A stretch of DNA of 64,000 nt from Nymphaea colorata (GCF_008831285.2 NC_045139.1:23972412-24036411); one strand, 5' to 3'; positions 19,640 through 34,179 are shown, counted from the first letter of the stretch. Notes: generated from the sequence alone by a model not told the origin. A program made the numbers and translations.

Positions 19640-20735
19640 GGTTGTATAGCAGCATTTTATAATGGTTTTAGCACTTTTTGTCAATTTTGAAATTTATGTA
19701 TTCGGTAAGTATCCAGCATCCAACAGCATTAGTTAACTAACTAACTAGCTAACTACTGGACAGCTCAGGTTCGATTCTCCTGGTGTCCAAATTTTTGTAG
19801 AGTCATCATTCAATTTTTTTATATATGAATTATATAGATATATATGTATATAAACAAATATTTATGGAAGTTGTTGTTAGAGGTTTAAATATATATATAT
19901 ATATATATATTTAACCAAGTTTACATATTTTTTGGAGGGTGTCATCTAAGCACTCTATTTGTCATTAACAACAAATGCCACATAAACACTTTAGCAACAA
20001 TGTTTTGCAGGTAGAACCATGTTTGCTGCTATAACATGAGTTTGGATAATCATCCAAACTAGTAGGGCTACACACAAGTCGAGTGAGCTATATCAGCGTG
20101 ACTCAAATCAACTCACATGTTGCTTTGCTCAAGCTCGAGTCGAACTGTGCAAGGTCAGCTCCTATTTGACTCGATAGACCAAGTCCTACCTCAAACTGGA
20201 CTTGTTTAAGCATATTTACCAACTCCTCATTTGTTTTGATCCTTTTGTTGGTTGTAACATTGAAAATTATAAAAGTAAACAATAACATAGATTAAACGAG
20301 CTTACTCAAGTTTATTCAAATCCAGTTCGCTCATTTATAAACTCTAGTTTTCAAGCGAATCAAAGACAAGTTAAACTTAAACCGAACAAGTTGGAGAAGA
20401 CTTCGAGTTGGTTCGACTTACAGCCTTATCCAAACCCCCCACAGAATATAAGTTTATAACCTCCCAATTTAAGTGGTTTGAATGAAAAAGAGGAGCATAT
20501 GGGGATCCAAAAGCGACAAAATCAAGGCCCCAACCGTTTACTTCCACCGTACCTTGAAACCCAAATAAGAAGACTGTTGGAAGCCGGCCACGATTACATG
20601 TGAGACTCCCACGAACTTCAAATCTCATCATCCCAGTTGCCTATTACTACCAAATGATCCAATCTTTACGAAAGGATGAACAAGGGGTTCCGGATACACG
20701 TTCAGGCCCATGGGTCCTCCATAGACGTTCAGGGC

Positions 20736-20891
20736 CCCAGTACATGGGTACCGGTACTCGGTTCGATCGGGTTTGAATACGAGTCTGAAAAAATCGATTC
20801 GGGTCAGCCCAATAGACGTTTTGTCCCAGTACATTGGGTACCGGCACTCGTGTCGATCGGTTTTGAACACAAGTCCGAAAAAATCGGTTCG
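20736..20891. repeat. Two-unit tandem repeat, 89-bp period
   Basis: The unit starting CCCAGTACATGGGTACCGG at 20736 repeats at 20825 with about 85 percent match by eye. It includes GTTCGATCGG and CTGAAAAAATCG phrases. It lies in a block absent from copy A. Confidence 0.6.
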
Positions 20892-22311
20892 ATGGTGCTC
20901 GATTCAACTTGATTCATATTTTTAATATTATTTTTGTTTTAATAATGATATATATTTTATTATTAAAAATATATTTCATATTTATAATTTTTATTTTATA
21001 TTTAAAAAAATTTTCAACAGGCCGAGTTCGGGCTCGAATGTCAGGTATCGAGCCAACCCAGACTCGATTTTTGGGTGTCTGGCTGGCCCGAACCCAACTC
21101 TTATTGGGCCGGGCCGGCTTGTTGCCCAGGCCTAATGAGAACCCCCAGAAGCAAAAGCTGCACAACGCATGTGGTTTGGCGCTCTTCTTTTTTTTTCATC
21201 CAAAACCAAACCCCTTTTTAACGATATTCTAATTCAATACAAACCCCAAGAATTATGTAATCACATTTTTAGGAAAACTTAATTGTAAATCATATTGTGA
21301 GCAGTCATCGTGTCTTGATTATCAAATTAATTTACATATCTGACTCATAATCAAATTAATTCAAATATGTTGTTCTTGTCCTTTTAACCATTGAATACTT
21401 CACATGTTTTCTATCATCAACTTCAATTGAAATTCTAGTGTTATTCAAATGTTTATCAACTATAAAGTGCAAATCAAGACTCAGTATATAATGGCTTCAA
21501 AAGTAATAAATGTGTTTCCATGGCACTTTTCAGCTCCTAAAATACCAGAAAAATTCTATTATATAAATGGCCATGGGGCGATTGTGGTGGCAGAGCCTAG
21601 CTGATTTAGCCTATAAACAAATATACATTATTTACATATACAAATTTTATTTATTTTTAGTTATAAGGACGTCTTAAAGTTTGATATTTAAACTTAGAAT
21701 GCTTCATAGCTAGAAATTTCTAGCTCAGCCACTAGGCGATTGCAACAGGTAACCAACAGCTCCCATCGACGGTGCTAGATCCTCCCAATCATGCACTAAT
21801 CTAAATCCTTGGAATCTAACAATGCGGTTATAGCAAGTTCACTTGGATGCCCTTCAAACAAAGATGCAAACGTAATTACCGTATCAACGACACATAATAA
21901 TAAAAGTGGAATTTATGAAGGGCAACGAGTGCCCACTAAAATCATAGAACGAACCAACAGCCAAATAGCTTGGACCACATAAAAGTTGCAATAAGTAATG
22001 ACTTTTTTTTCTTCATTTTCAGTAAAAATTATACGAGCCCGGACTCACCTCATAAAGATCAGCTCAAGCTTCAATCAAGCTCAAGCAAAGTAATATGCGA
22101 CTCGAGCCAAGCTCGAGCTTGGCCCGTTAATTGTAGTTTGCCATTTATGGGCCAGAAAGATAAAAGGAGCCATTAAATTGAGTGGAGCACAATTACCAGC
22201 GAATGAATTCATAAAAGCACACGCTGAATACAATACCAGCGGGGATCATCAAGCAATCAATCACATCACTTGCACCTTTTATTTTGAATCCTGAATTCCC
22301 TAAGCACATAA

Positions 22312-22664
22312 CTAGGCGCGCCCATTGTCCGTGGCTACCCTGCTCTCCCACTCATCACCCAACCTCGCCAGGCTCGCCCATGAAGATCCACCTTCTTTGA
22401 CTGCTGCGGCTGCTGCATCCCTGGCCGCCTCTGCTCGCTCCCTCAGTCTAGCCCCTTCCTCCGATCCCATCAGCAGCTGGACACATCTCTCTACCTCGGC
22501 TGCGCTCACCAGACCACCTGGCCCTTACTGAACAGAAACAGCCAGACCCATCTCGCTCACTAGCATCACCCGGTTCATGTGTTGCTCAGTGTACAGCGGC
22601 CACACGACCATGGGCATGCCCGCACTCACGCTCTCCAGCACCAAGTTCCATCCGCAATGTGTCA
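22312..22664 (-). pseudogene. UGT88-like pseudogene, C-terminal fragment
   Basis: It matches the last ~117 codons of the intact UGT at 14639, beginning inside the signature box at HCGWN. It includes the counterpart of LYAEQ (changed to LYTEQ) and [18 protein letters not shown] replaces the GAA codon after the AVSVQ phrase. Everything upstream, including the catalytic His and Asp, is absent because the duplication breakpoint cuts the gene at about 22664. Not functional. Confidence 0.9.
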
Positions 22665-23234
22665 TTCTTATCTAAATTAAAGACATTCAACTCTTGTCAA
22701 CCTAGTGCTGCAGGCAGTGTTTTCATTTAATGCAGACAAATAGTGGACCCCATAAGCTATTCTTTATCTCGCTGTCCACTTGTTGCGTTCTTTATGACAT
22801 TCTACCATAGTTGTACTTGTCATTATTGACAATTTCCTAAAAAACTTGACTATCTTAACATTCTTGTTTGATTTAGATCAATTCTTGTTGTCATGCATAC
22901 TTCAATTGAAGAACAAGACCAGTTGTTTCATGCTGACATTAAATTAAGAACATCTATGCATTGAACACAGGATTGTTGTTGTCTAAGGGCAAAATTAGTT
23001 CGCATGGTTGTTGGAAAGAATCTGAAGATGCTTTTGGTAGATGGTCAAGCCCGTTATGTTATTTGATGCTTTCTACATTACTTCAACTACTCGATACCTA
23101 AGGGCAAACACTTGTTGTTATCTGTTTATCTTTTGAACTGAGCTGCTAAAACAGGGATCAAGGGAAAGACAACATACGTTCTTTCTTTTCATTGGACTGG
23201 ATATCTATCTTTTTCAAATGCCTACACAATTCAG
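22665..23234. other. Intron-like or intergenic
   Basis: AT-rich sequence after the duplication breakpoint. It may be intron of the gene whose last exons lie at 23235-25564. No exon recognised. Confidence 0.4.
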
Positions 23235-25564
23235 GTATGGGAAAAAGTTGAAGGAGTTGAAGAAGCAAGAGAAGTTGAAGAGGGATAGGTGCATAAAATT
23301 TTCAATTTTTTGCCTCTCTCATTCTCTGGGATGGGATTCTAAATAGAGCTCGCTGCTCCTCCTTGTCCCTTTTTAAAGGTGGGACGAATGTCCCACCTTC
23401 TTTGCCATTTTTCTTTGTAACCTGATTTCTTGACTGTTTTGGGAATCTAGATTCTTAGTTTGTTTAGGAAACCTAGTTCCCTAATTGTTTTTAGGAACAT
23501 ACATTCCTAATTTCAATTGTGGCACCTCCTCTTTCCTTTTTCTGTAGTAAGTCCTTTTTGGAAAAAACAATTTACTAGAACATGTTTTCATCAAATAAAC
23601 TATTCTTCAAGTCTTATTATCTGACCAATTTCAATTTAGATCAACTAGCATGGATGAATTCATAAACTGCTATAGAGAATTACAAGAGGTTTAACACATG
23701 CCAAGGAGGACAATATTGTGTAGATACTCCTTCTAATACTAGTGGCGCAAGATGGTGTACCTTGCCATTGATGCAACAAAAAGGAAGGAAATTCATGTGA
23801 AGTTGATGTATCTTGTATTTTCCAGTCATAAGTCTTAATGTTTTCTGCAATAATGATTTGTGAACTATTTGAAAAATGAAACATGAAGCACTATTCTTCT
23901 ACTCTTGGTAACTCCTAATTTCATGAAAAATATGGTTGGTACTATCTAGTTCAGTGGCATGTTTAGGTTTCAGTTGTGGTTTCTCTGCCTTGTCAGCTAC
24001 CAGGAAGTCACATGCTGCTGTTCTGGCAGCTTCCATTTCTCACTGTTGAGAGCTTATTGCCATTGTGCTTCATCTAGCAGTTCATTGACCAAGAACTAAA
24101 ATGTGAAACCCATTGCAAGTCACTCAGTCTCATTGTGATGGGACAATGATGCATTCCAGGTTCACTTATGGTATATCACAACATGGCACCATAACTTGCT
24201 CCAGTTCATTGTCTATGTTATGCCATTATATGATGGTTCCTATTCTGTCAATCATGCAACTCGACATTCATGTATTGAGTCACTATAATTTTGTCTATTG
24301 CATTGCAAGATTGTGTAATGTTTTGGAAAAAAGTTTGTTTGCTTGTGAGGGGTTTTTCATGAAAAACATATTTATTTAAGGACCCTGTTAATGATATCAC
24401 CATATTCCAGGTGATGCTCCCTGCAGCTTCTGATATATCCGGGGTTCTCATTTAGGGAGACAATGCTGATAATTAAGTTGCTTTCTGACATTGCCATCAT
24501 TATTATCGTTATTCAGCATTGATATTTTGTGAGGGAATTGTAGCAATCTCTCCATCCTTTACCATGGTATCTGTTAAATGAAGAACAACGAACCCTCTTT
24601 TCCATCAAGTAGTGTAATAATTGAGCCGCTTTTATTTAGTCTGATGTGCTATGGCATGCTGCCGCTAGTTAATTTTTGTTGTTCTTTCTAGCTAGTTGTA
24701 TTTGCTCGCAAATCACCATTTTTTTACCTATCTCCATGGGCATAAGTTTGTCATGTTGGTTTCTATATATGAATTATTCTTATCCAGATTCTCTATTATC
24801 TCACTAAGACAGCTGATTTTATGCCATTCGCCCTTAAACTTGCTTCTAGGTATTCTTTTGATAATCCAGTTTCAGCTACTACCTGTATCTGCCGTTCCTT
24901 TTGCTTGGTCTCATGTTCAATTCTTTTTCTGATTCAATAGTCAATGTCAAGGCACTAGCTATACAAGAAAATCTTTCGACAGATATTGTTATAAGTGATT
25001 TATGTTAACAATGTTTAATATTTGTTCTCCCCTAACAATAGCGTTCCTTTCCTGAGCATATTTAACGTGTAAAGGGTATATTCATGCATCTTTTCTAGTT
25101 ATTCACATGATTACTTGTTTTGAAGTTTATTACGCTCTCTTTTCACCACATTATGCAGACTAGTTGACCACCAGCATGTTGCATCACGTTTGCAATCGTT
25201 TGTCCTGTACCTGCGGGTCACATTTGACTTTACCAATCAAGTTGATGGAAAGATGGTTCCAGTTGAGCCAATGGAAAGAAAGTCACCCGTTCCAGAGACC
25301 ATCCAGATGAAACTCCTTAACCCTAGTTCTGCACTTTCATCACGTAAAGTTAGTGCCTCATCCCATTTGATTGAAGATTCGAGCATCTATAGAACAAGTG
25401 GTGCCTTTCCTCCTTTGCAGAAGCTGCCAAAATTTCCTATGACAGCAAAGCACACTAATACTAGTGTAAATTCTGTAAGCAAAAAAAGCATCTCGCATAA
25501 AATCCGGCTACCTGTCAAAAGGATATGTGCTGAAATTGATGATGACGGTGATGATTTTGTTTAG
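23235..25564 (+). CDS. Unrecognised gene, last two exons
   Basis: Exon 23235-23288 (acceptor ATTCAG, donor GTGCAT) reads YGKKLKELKKQEKLKRD, strongly basic and coiled-coil-like. Its last two bases join exon 25159-25564 (acceptor TATGCAG) in phase to give R-LVDHQHVASRLQSFVLYL, then a Ser/Pro-rich tail ending in an acidic run (EIDDDGDDFV) and TAG. The exact splice phase, long open terminal exon and charged tail argue for a real gene. I do not recognise the family. A nuclear protein with a coiled coil is a guess from composition. No 5' exons were found; the segmental-duplication breakpoint lies 570 bp upstream, so the gene may be truncated. Confidence 0.5.
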
Positions 25565-28500
25565 ACCTCGTGCATTTTCTTTTTGTACAGATAGGCAATT
25601 CCACCAAGCAAGATATGGCCTTCAAATCTCGTTGTTTATTCTTTGAGTTGGGGCCGAGTTGCTAAATAATGATGATGTGACCTACACTCACCATTTTAGC
25701 AGTGTTGTCGGTATTGTTATCGGCACTGTATTGGTCCACATGGATCATCCTGCATCGGCCTATTTCATTATTTAATTTAAAAAATAACTTACATGCATAC
25801 AAATTCTACGATGCTAAATCTTTTTGCGATTCGAATAGAACACTTTCTCAGTTGCATAGGAAACTTTCGCATCTGGTTAAAAAGGAAAATTATGATATCT
25901 GTTCTTCCTGATTCTAAAAATAGCACTTGGATGTTTTTGATATACCTTTGACAATTTAACATTTGCGTCTACCGCAACATATAACTAGTAAGCTGTCTTG
26001 TACAGGATTTTGACAGATAGGCTTTTTGCCTAATTATGGGGCTTTTCAGTGATTGATTTTTTGTTGGATGCCGTCCATTATTTTCAGGTCTGTACAATTA
26101 AAGTAGGATTCATATGCACTTCTGAGTGAATTCCATGTGTAAAAGTCATATCTAATTTTGATTTGGTGTGGATAAAAAAACTGACATGAACATAACCTTT
26201 ACAAATAAAGCACATGTTATTTGTTATTCTCGTTAAATCTGATACGTTGTTGGGCACATTTTATCAGATCCTTACATTCATCAAATTTCTGGATTCGGGC
26301 AGCTACAACTAATTAGGTTTTTGGGATCTGGATGGTAACTCAGAGCTAAAACCACTGTTTCGAATTTGGATTTCAGATATAGCATGATCAAGTCATCTTG
26401 CAATTCAATAAAGTACCAGGGCCCCAGCCCCATTTTGTCCATTTTCCAGCCCCATTTTGTCCATTTTCACACTCTGTAACGTACTGTTTCATGAATATAT
26501 CTGAAACTTTGAAGCAAAATCACTCGACAGTAATAAGCTGTTATGGATGCCAAAAGAGCCTTTAAGTGTTTTAAGTTGCTATAAGCCCTAATGGCAGCAG
26601 TTTGTTCATCCCTAAACTGTACTTCCATCTTTGTTTAATAACAGCATTAACATTGGCTGCTTCAGCCCTGGCTATTTGGGTTTGTAATCTCCATGAAAAT
26701 CAAATCTAGGCAAGACTGCAAAATACAGTTGCCTACTTGTGTCTTGTCTCCAATTTTTCAGTCAAACACTATTATGATCATGGGCCCTGCTTTTTTTTTC
26801 CCACTAAAACTAAAGGGATATGCATCATGGTTATTTATGGAGCAAGTTAATGCACATGGTTTGACATGTAGAAAGAGGACAATTTAAGATGCTAGATGTT
26901 AGAGGATGGCTAAAAACTTAGAAAAATATCTCTAGAAAAAGTCAGTAAATTGACATTAGCCACAGTTTATGGTGCAACGATAGTTTATGGTAATTTTAGC
27001 GACTGTTTATGATCATGTCAGTGACAAATTTTTGAATTTTAACCATAGGACAACTATCTAACACACAACAACATTGACTTTTGGTTTCACTGGATAGTCC
27101 AAATGCAACATGAATTCTGGGAAACAGGTGAGTTGTTGGGCTACCGACAGGTCAGTTAAGAAAGATTATTGATACCAACTCATGTTGTTCACAATTTAAT
27201 GAAAGCGACATAATGAAGTCCTCAGTAAATTTATGTTTGACCTGCAAAAGCTTCCTCATTTAATGACATAATATTGCAAGAAGTTGAAGTCTTTGGGATG
27301 ACCTTTGGTAGAAACTAGCACAAAGGAGCTGGAAGGTTCGAGTTAAATATGGAATTGCAACGGATATACGAGATGAGGGCATTTTTTTTTTTTTATAGTA
27401 GAGGACATTTTAGTCTTTTTCTTTTTTAATCCTGGTTTACTCTTATAAAAAAAAAATTATATATTTTTAATAGGGACATTTTGGTCACTGCATACCCTTG
27501 TGCACAAAAAATTCGTGCACAGAGATGGCGTGTATAACATGTTTCGGTTAAATACTTGGTCGCAATGCCCTCATATTGTGTAATTGGATTTTGGCTCCAA
27601 TATGGATGCTGTTTTTATGAACTGAATCCAGATTGGACTAGCATAAATGCATGTAATATTGGTTTTTTATCGGAACTGGCCAGTTGGATATCAAATTTGA
27701 ATTCAGATTCGGTTATAAAACTGCATACAAAATTGAAAGTTGATTAGTAACATTTGTTTTTCATGTCCGACTAGTTGAATTCTAGATCTTAACAATAGTC
27801 GAACATGTTAAATCCACTTACATGCATCCCTAGACTGCGGCTGCACATGTTGAGCTTTTCTCTATTGTTTCATGCCCATTTTGAAATTGTTTCAAACTAT
27901 GTTGGTTGAGCAGGAAGTATTTCATCATACATCTCAACAAAAGAACCAAGCTCCCATCCGTGCTCTTATCCCTTCAGAGTGCCAAGTCTGCTTTTGATGT
28001 CTTGGGATGACATCCTTGTCGTCTTCAACTTGCATATCTGTATCCTCCTTTTACAGTACAAGAATTTGACATCTAGAGAGCTCGAAACAAAAGCTGGCAG
28101 CCTATCAACCCCACTATGTCAGTTGCGGCAATCCCCTTTGGGATGTTATAGACTGTTTTTATTTGGCTGGCTGCTTCAAGAAACAACTCCTTAGACAAGA
28201 GAAGTGAACTGGAACACAACTCCTTACCCTGAAGTATGGGCCTCTCCTAGGTGAGGCGTATGCTTCACCTTCCTTTTTACCTAGTGCCTGGGGCATACGT
28301 CTCAAGCATGATGATTTTTTTTTAAAAATAATTTAACAATTAAAATAGAAAGGTTTGAAATTAAATGAAAAAGGCACTCGAAAAACTTGTCAAGTTTTAC
28401 TTTTCATATAACACTTGATACTGTAGGTAGTTTTTTAGCATATATTTTATATTCTTGTGCTGCTTGTTATATGTTGCTGGTTGTGGTAGCCAATTGTCTT

Positions 28501-30155
28501 GTGGCTTGGAGTCTTCAGAGGAGCATATGGTCGGATAGAGCTCACAACCCGCTCTCCAAGGACACTAACTATGCTGAAATTGGACTATGTGTGTTGAAGG
28601 CTCATTCTTTGATGTTTGCAACCCTTACATTAATTGTATAGCTCTGGCTGGTGGAAACCATTTCTTGATATTCTCTAATTGTGCAATCCCTTGAACTGCA
28701 GTTATTGGAATGGAAAAAAATATAGTAAGAACTGAAGCAACTACAACATCAAGAAGGCAGTGGATATCAAATAGCTATATGGCACAGCAAGATTGTTCCA
28801 TAGCACATCTCTTGGTTCTAGGGTTGGTTCAGTGATCCATAAAAGTGGATCTTCATATTGTTGTGTTTGTGAGGCCAATGCTGCACCTTGCCATGAATTA
28901 AATGACACAAATGCAGCTGGTAACTCCTAACAAAACAGAGGATTATTAGAACAATATTACCGTAGAGTGAAACAAGGTCATGCACCAGTAATGCATCCAG
29001 TCTACATTGCACATGGGCATAAAAACACATCACAAATAATGGAGTTATTTAGGTGCAGCAACATGAAATAGTAGAGCACTCTAGATGTTACTTCATATGG
29101 ACGTCTCACTTTAAGAAATTTAGTCACATAATATCTCAGATGCGAATTGACCTGCAGTCTACTCTATTCAGCCATCCGAAGACAGACAATAACTAAAGAA
29201 TTGCAAAATGTACAATTATATATATATATATATGTTATGAGCATCACCAACAACACCACTTATAACCCATCGCTGAATGTGACAACTAACAAGAGTTACA
29301 TTGATAAAGACACCTTTGCATGCATCATTCTGGAAAGGAGGATGCAGTAAAAACGTCATCACTCATTTAGACAATTGACCAACTATCCAATGAACAAGTG
29401 TTACAGCAACAAGTTCTTTAGCCGAATAAAGATGCAACCAGAAGTAACAAGGTATACCAAATTAGAATAAATTTCGAATTTCACCAATGAATAAAATCAC
29501 ACATCCTTAACAACAGCTGTTATAAAGAGTTATAAATTGTGGACAAAGTAAACCACATTCAGTCATTCACATAGGAATGTATCACTTCAAACTGATTTGC
29601 ATGAAAGCAGTTAATTGTGCACGCAAAAGAAACTTCAACTCGAAAATCGGAACAACCATAATTTGCATTATCCACCTATACAATGTGTGCCAGCCTAAGA
29701 AAAAAATCTCAGTTAATGTCATCCTAATATAAGTTTTCTTTGACCATGGTTTTTCTTGTACTGCAACACCAAAGCATTCAAACAACCAACTACCTATATC
29801 ATATGGGTGTGGACACGAGTACAGCAGTGAAGGTACAGGCCACCATTTGAAAGAATTATGGGTAAGGGAAAAAATAGGGTGTGTGTGTGTCGATATATAT
29901 GTTCCACAAAAAACAGGAGGAAAATACAAAAACTAGATGGGAAAGAAACAACACAGAAAGAGTAAAAATCAAAATTAAAGCAAAAAATAAGTATGAAAAC
30001 ATAAATTTTTAAGCTTTAAAGTACAGCCATACCCAGTTGTACCCATGTACCTGTGTCGTTGTACCCATGTACCATGTACGTACAACATATTGTATACATA
30101 TGTTACGTTATACATATAATACATATATAATATAATATTACATATATATTTTCTC
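25565..30155. other. AT-rich intergenic, no gene recognised
   Basis: Short ORFs here resemble nothing known. Visible features: a perfect 22-bp tandem duplication at 26424-26467, an A/T-rich element-like patch at 27380-27530 with ACATTTTAGTC and ACATTTTGGTC phrases, a GTATGC/GGCGTATG palindromic phrase near 28235-28300, and a small TA run at 29217-29232. Confidence 0.5.
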
Positions 30156-30161
30156 ATAATG

Positions 30162-30206
<45 letters not shown>
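30156..30206. repeat. (TA)n microsatellite
   Basis: About 20 TA units at 30167-30206, preceded by degenerate ATATAATAC repeats and by duplicated GTACCCATGTACC phrases near 30035 and 30060. Confidence 0.9.
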
Positions 30207-30211
<5 letters not shown>

Positions 30212-33200
30212 TAGCATATAAAAATCAATGCACATCATGGTATGTTTAGATCTAATATAAACAAGATATAGGTCTTCAAAAAGTCAATTCAGATCATGGT
30301 CCAAAAGAGTGCAATGTTTAGTGTGAGATCCAAATTCAACATCTAGATGGATATGCAAAACAAAATTTTTGTCATATCTAATATCAGCATGGACCCTCAA
30401 AGAATATCCGTAAATGAAGCATATAACATATCTTTGAACCAACATAAACAAGATATGGATTTTTAACCAATATCCAAACAAATTTAGATCTAAATGCATC
30501 ATGATTCAAACTAAAAACAAATATGGATCTTAATCAACAATCAGATCCAAAGCAAAAATCCAAATGATTATCTCGATTCAAATCATACTGATGTGGATCC
30601 ACACACAATGACATCAACACTAGAAAATATGTACTTACACAAAGAAAGATGATCCATGTTCAAAAGTACAATGTGAACATGGTTCAACATAATATCCATA
30701 TCCAAATAAGATTTTAGTTAGTGTAGAAACACAAGGTTTATACCGCCATTGGGTCATGCATGCACAAAATAATAAAATTGCATAAGCATACATACATGTT
30801 GCTAACCATTTAGTCTTTCGGTCTTGCCCAGTTTTGAGGCTCCCATACTTGAAGTCATTCTGAATTAATTTCATGACAAGTGAAGAATAATAAAGGGAGA
30901 ACAACATAAATTATATCATACGAGGAGATCTCCAATAATATTCTAAAGCATGCACAAAAATCTCAAATTTAAACTTAAACTTAGAACCTCAATTTCCCTT
31001 TGCTTTTCAAATATTTTTTCCGAGCCCTTTTTTGGCAATTTAATAAGCCTAAGGGTACCAGTTCGTAATTGTACATAAATCTTTGGTTTTCCGCAGAAAT
31101 TGCAAAACTTTTCCTAGAAGCCTCTTTCAGCAATTTATAATAAATCCAAGGGTATTACCACGCAATGTGACTTAACATGAAAACTCTAGATTTAGCTAAG
31201 TAGAGGCATGGACACAGTTTATCATCCATAGCATGAAATTTGAAGGATACGTCTTATGGACTTGGATGACTGCCTATCAAATGAGATTTGAAGGATATGA
31301 TTTTAGTAGTGAAAAATAGAAAAATGTGTTGGCATTTGAATTTATAGTACTTCCAAATTGCCCATATTTTTTTTCTCCATCTTTCACTCGAGGAGATGAC
31401 TGAGAGTTTAGGATATGCTACAAATTCTAATGCTTCTATATTCTTTTCTTATGTCTAAGATTCTCACTCTTGTTGTCTCGTCAAATTTCATCTCGTGGAG
31501 CCTCAAGTAGAGCTCCAATAAACATAGGATAGCTGGTCGGGCTTGTAGGAATCATGCATTTGCATCTTAAGTGATAGGGTGCGGTATCCCAGCTGAAAGG
31601 CACAATGAACAATGCCGAAGCAGCCCAAGACCCCATAGATAGGGAAAATGTGGTTGTCCATTAGGCCTTTTTTGTGGGTGGTGTGTTGTTAATCACCTGA
31701 AAATCTCATTCAATAGATGACGTGCAGTAATCCATAGAATTCAATGCCAGATCTCACGCAATAGACTATGGATGGTAGTCATACAATCTAATCTTTTAGT
31801 CAATCCATAAAAGTGAATTATTTGTACAGTCTTCCGACTACTGAATATGTAACTGTTTATTGAATGCCAAAATGTTTACTGGATTTTGTACATAATTTAA
31901 GTAAGCACTATGCAGACCGTAGCTTGAGGCCCACAAGAGCAACTCATAAATGTTGACAATGTACATATCTTAATGAACCATGCCTTTTTAGTGGTAAAGC
32001 CAATAAACTTATTTTCTATTTACTTATAAATGAGATGAGAACTTGAAACTGAGATCAATCATAGAGAAAGCAAACAATAATGATTTCCCTTAGTAGCAGG
32101 AAAACGAGGATAAGCCAAGGCAATATAAAACATGTGTTTTTGGTACACGGTCACTATATTTTCTCGTAAAGAAATGTGCTTTTAGGTGGTTGTCCCTGGT
32201 GTGTTCTTCTTTCTGTAGAAAAAGTTGATAAATTTGCATTTTTTCAATGATCAAATAATGTATGTGATGCAGAAATAGCGTTAATTAAAGAGTTTGTTCT
32301 AAGTTTGGACCATGGATAGATGTGGCCTTTTGGACCACCTGATGATACCATACTCAAATCATGTGGACTTCCTCAAAAGCAGATGATGTGTGGGCTAGCC
32401 CTTCGTCATAAACTGCCAAGGGTGTCTTGGATGTTCTTCCATTCATCCTTCATATGTGGAACCCACCTTTTTTGTTTTTCATTTTTCTGTCTTTTTTTCC
32501 CCCCATTTGTTTTTGGGGCGCCATGGATGGAACTTGGAAGCTCTGTGTCAGCTTCCAGGGACGTCGAACACCACCAAGTCAAGGGTCAAACACTAGTTCG
32601 GCTGAGTTCCAAGAAGAGTTTGGACATAAGTCATGTGTGAACCTGATTTGAGTCAAATGTGGTGAGCCATCACTTTCTCATGCATTTACTCAAGTTTGTT
32701 GCTTCTTTTCTCTTGTTTTTGGTTTATGCGATATAACCAAGTGACACTTTCCTACCTACTTTTTATCATATAAAGCTAATTAAGTTGCACTCTTGTCTTA
32801 TCTGCTCTTATGTCCAAATTGTCAAGCTAAATTTGGTGAAAACCATGGAAATGTGGCTCCTCTTAGGGACGTGCTTAGAACAGAAAGTCCTGTTCTTAGG
32901 ACACTAGGAGCCAAAGTCCCGTTCTTAGCATCCTCAGGATGGGATCAAAAAGCCATAGTTTCCATTTTGCGTGTGGACCCAACAGGCATCCTTGCATCTT
33001 GTTTCGGGTTCATGTCCACCGAAATCATGAACATAAAGAACACCCTTTTTTCCTTTTTGTTGTACATCTGCCTTTTGCACAGCTCTCCATACAAAACAAA
33101 CACTCCGGTGGGAGCACTGTGTACACGAGGACAGGCTGTGACACTGTTTTAGAACAAGATTTTTTGGATAGTTTGTCCCCTTGGCCCTTGTGGTTCAGCC

Positions 33201-34179
33201 TAGGACAAGAATGTCGATACCACCTGTTCGTAGTTTAGAGGACCTACACTTGTTGAGACACTAAAATTTATTTTATTTCAAAGGAAAAATGTTGTTCGAT
33301 GTCCTTCGATTATTAGTGCAGCTCCAAGAGGTTTCCTTGGTTAATGGATTCCTCAATTTATTTTAATTTCAAATAAAGGCATCCAAAATTAAGAAAAAGG
33401 AAAATATGATATTCCATTTGCGACTTATAAGAGGTACACTGCATATCAAGATCTAAAAAAAAAAATTGAAAATTTGTTATTCTCTTGAACTTAAGAAACT
33501 TCAATATTTATTCTTCCAAGTACGTGGGGAACGAGTCAACATCAAAAATACCACAAAGTCTTTTCTTAATTTTGCCATCTTAATTGATCAACCAAACCCT
33601 ATACATATATATGCATCCATGTTGGGGTTTATCTTCTTCTTATCAAGAACATAAAGAAAAAAACTATCTAAAATAAGAAGAGGATTTCATCGTACCACTC
33701 AAGATGCGAACTGAAGCCTGAAGGATCCAAAGCTGAGTGCACCTTCACTTCTCAATAACAAGCAAAGGTATTCGTAATTATGCAATAATTAACGAAGGGA
33801 CATAGGTCAATAAAACCCCAACATCTTCCATTTTATAGGCAACATGAGCACACTATAGTGATTGGATAGACATGGTAAGAGTATGACATGTATCAAACCA
33901 TATTTTAAAATGTACGTATGATAATATGTTACTACTAATGCACAACCAATTTGGCCGACTTTAAATGGGCAGAATCATTGAACCGACCGATTCATTTTCG
34001 AAATTTGATTTGGACAATGCCATCGCCTTTCTTTCCATCTAATTCATATCAAACACACACAATAGGGCCAAAACTTGATCCATATTATTGAATTTGGAGT
34101 CTAAAGAGTAAAGAGCAAGGGAACTATAAAAATAATTCAAAGAATGAGAATTCAAGTTCAAGTTTAAGTATTACTTTTT
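30207..34179. other. Intergenic, no gene recognised
   Basis: Mostly AT-rich with degenerate AGATC/ATCCA repeats at 30250-30620. 32300-33240 is less AT-rich and has moderately long ORFs (106 and 119 codons), but neither shows a recognisable motif nor flanking splice signals. Confidence 0.45.

Larger units (their letters stand above)
18482..22664. repeat. Segmental duplication copy B (CRK-to-UGT segment)
   Basis: It aligns with copy A (2472-3104 plus 12806-14991) in the same order and orientation. Its left edge is inside the DUF26 exon and its right edge inside the UGT coding region (the match ends at GCAATGTGTCA). Relative to A it has extra blocks at about 18900-19490, 20400-20890 and 21490-21910. 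It never received the LARD element. Divergence by eye is clearly higher than between the LARD LTRs. Confidence 0.85.

Noticed and set aside
32320-33238. Several ORFs of 74-119 codons as host exons
   Set aside because: No recognisable family, no consistent splice borders, and different frames compete over the same DNA.
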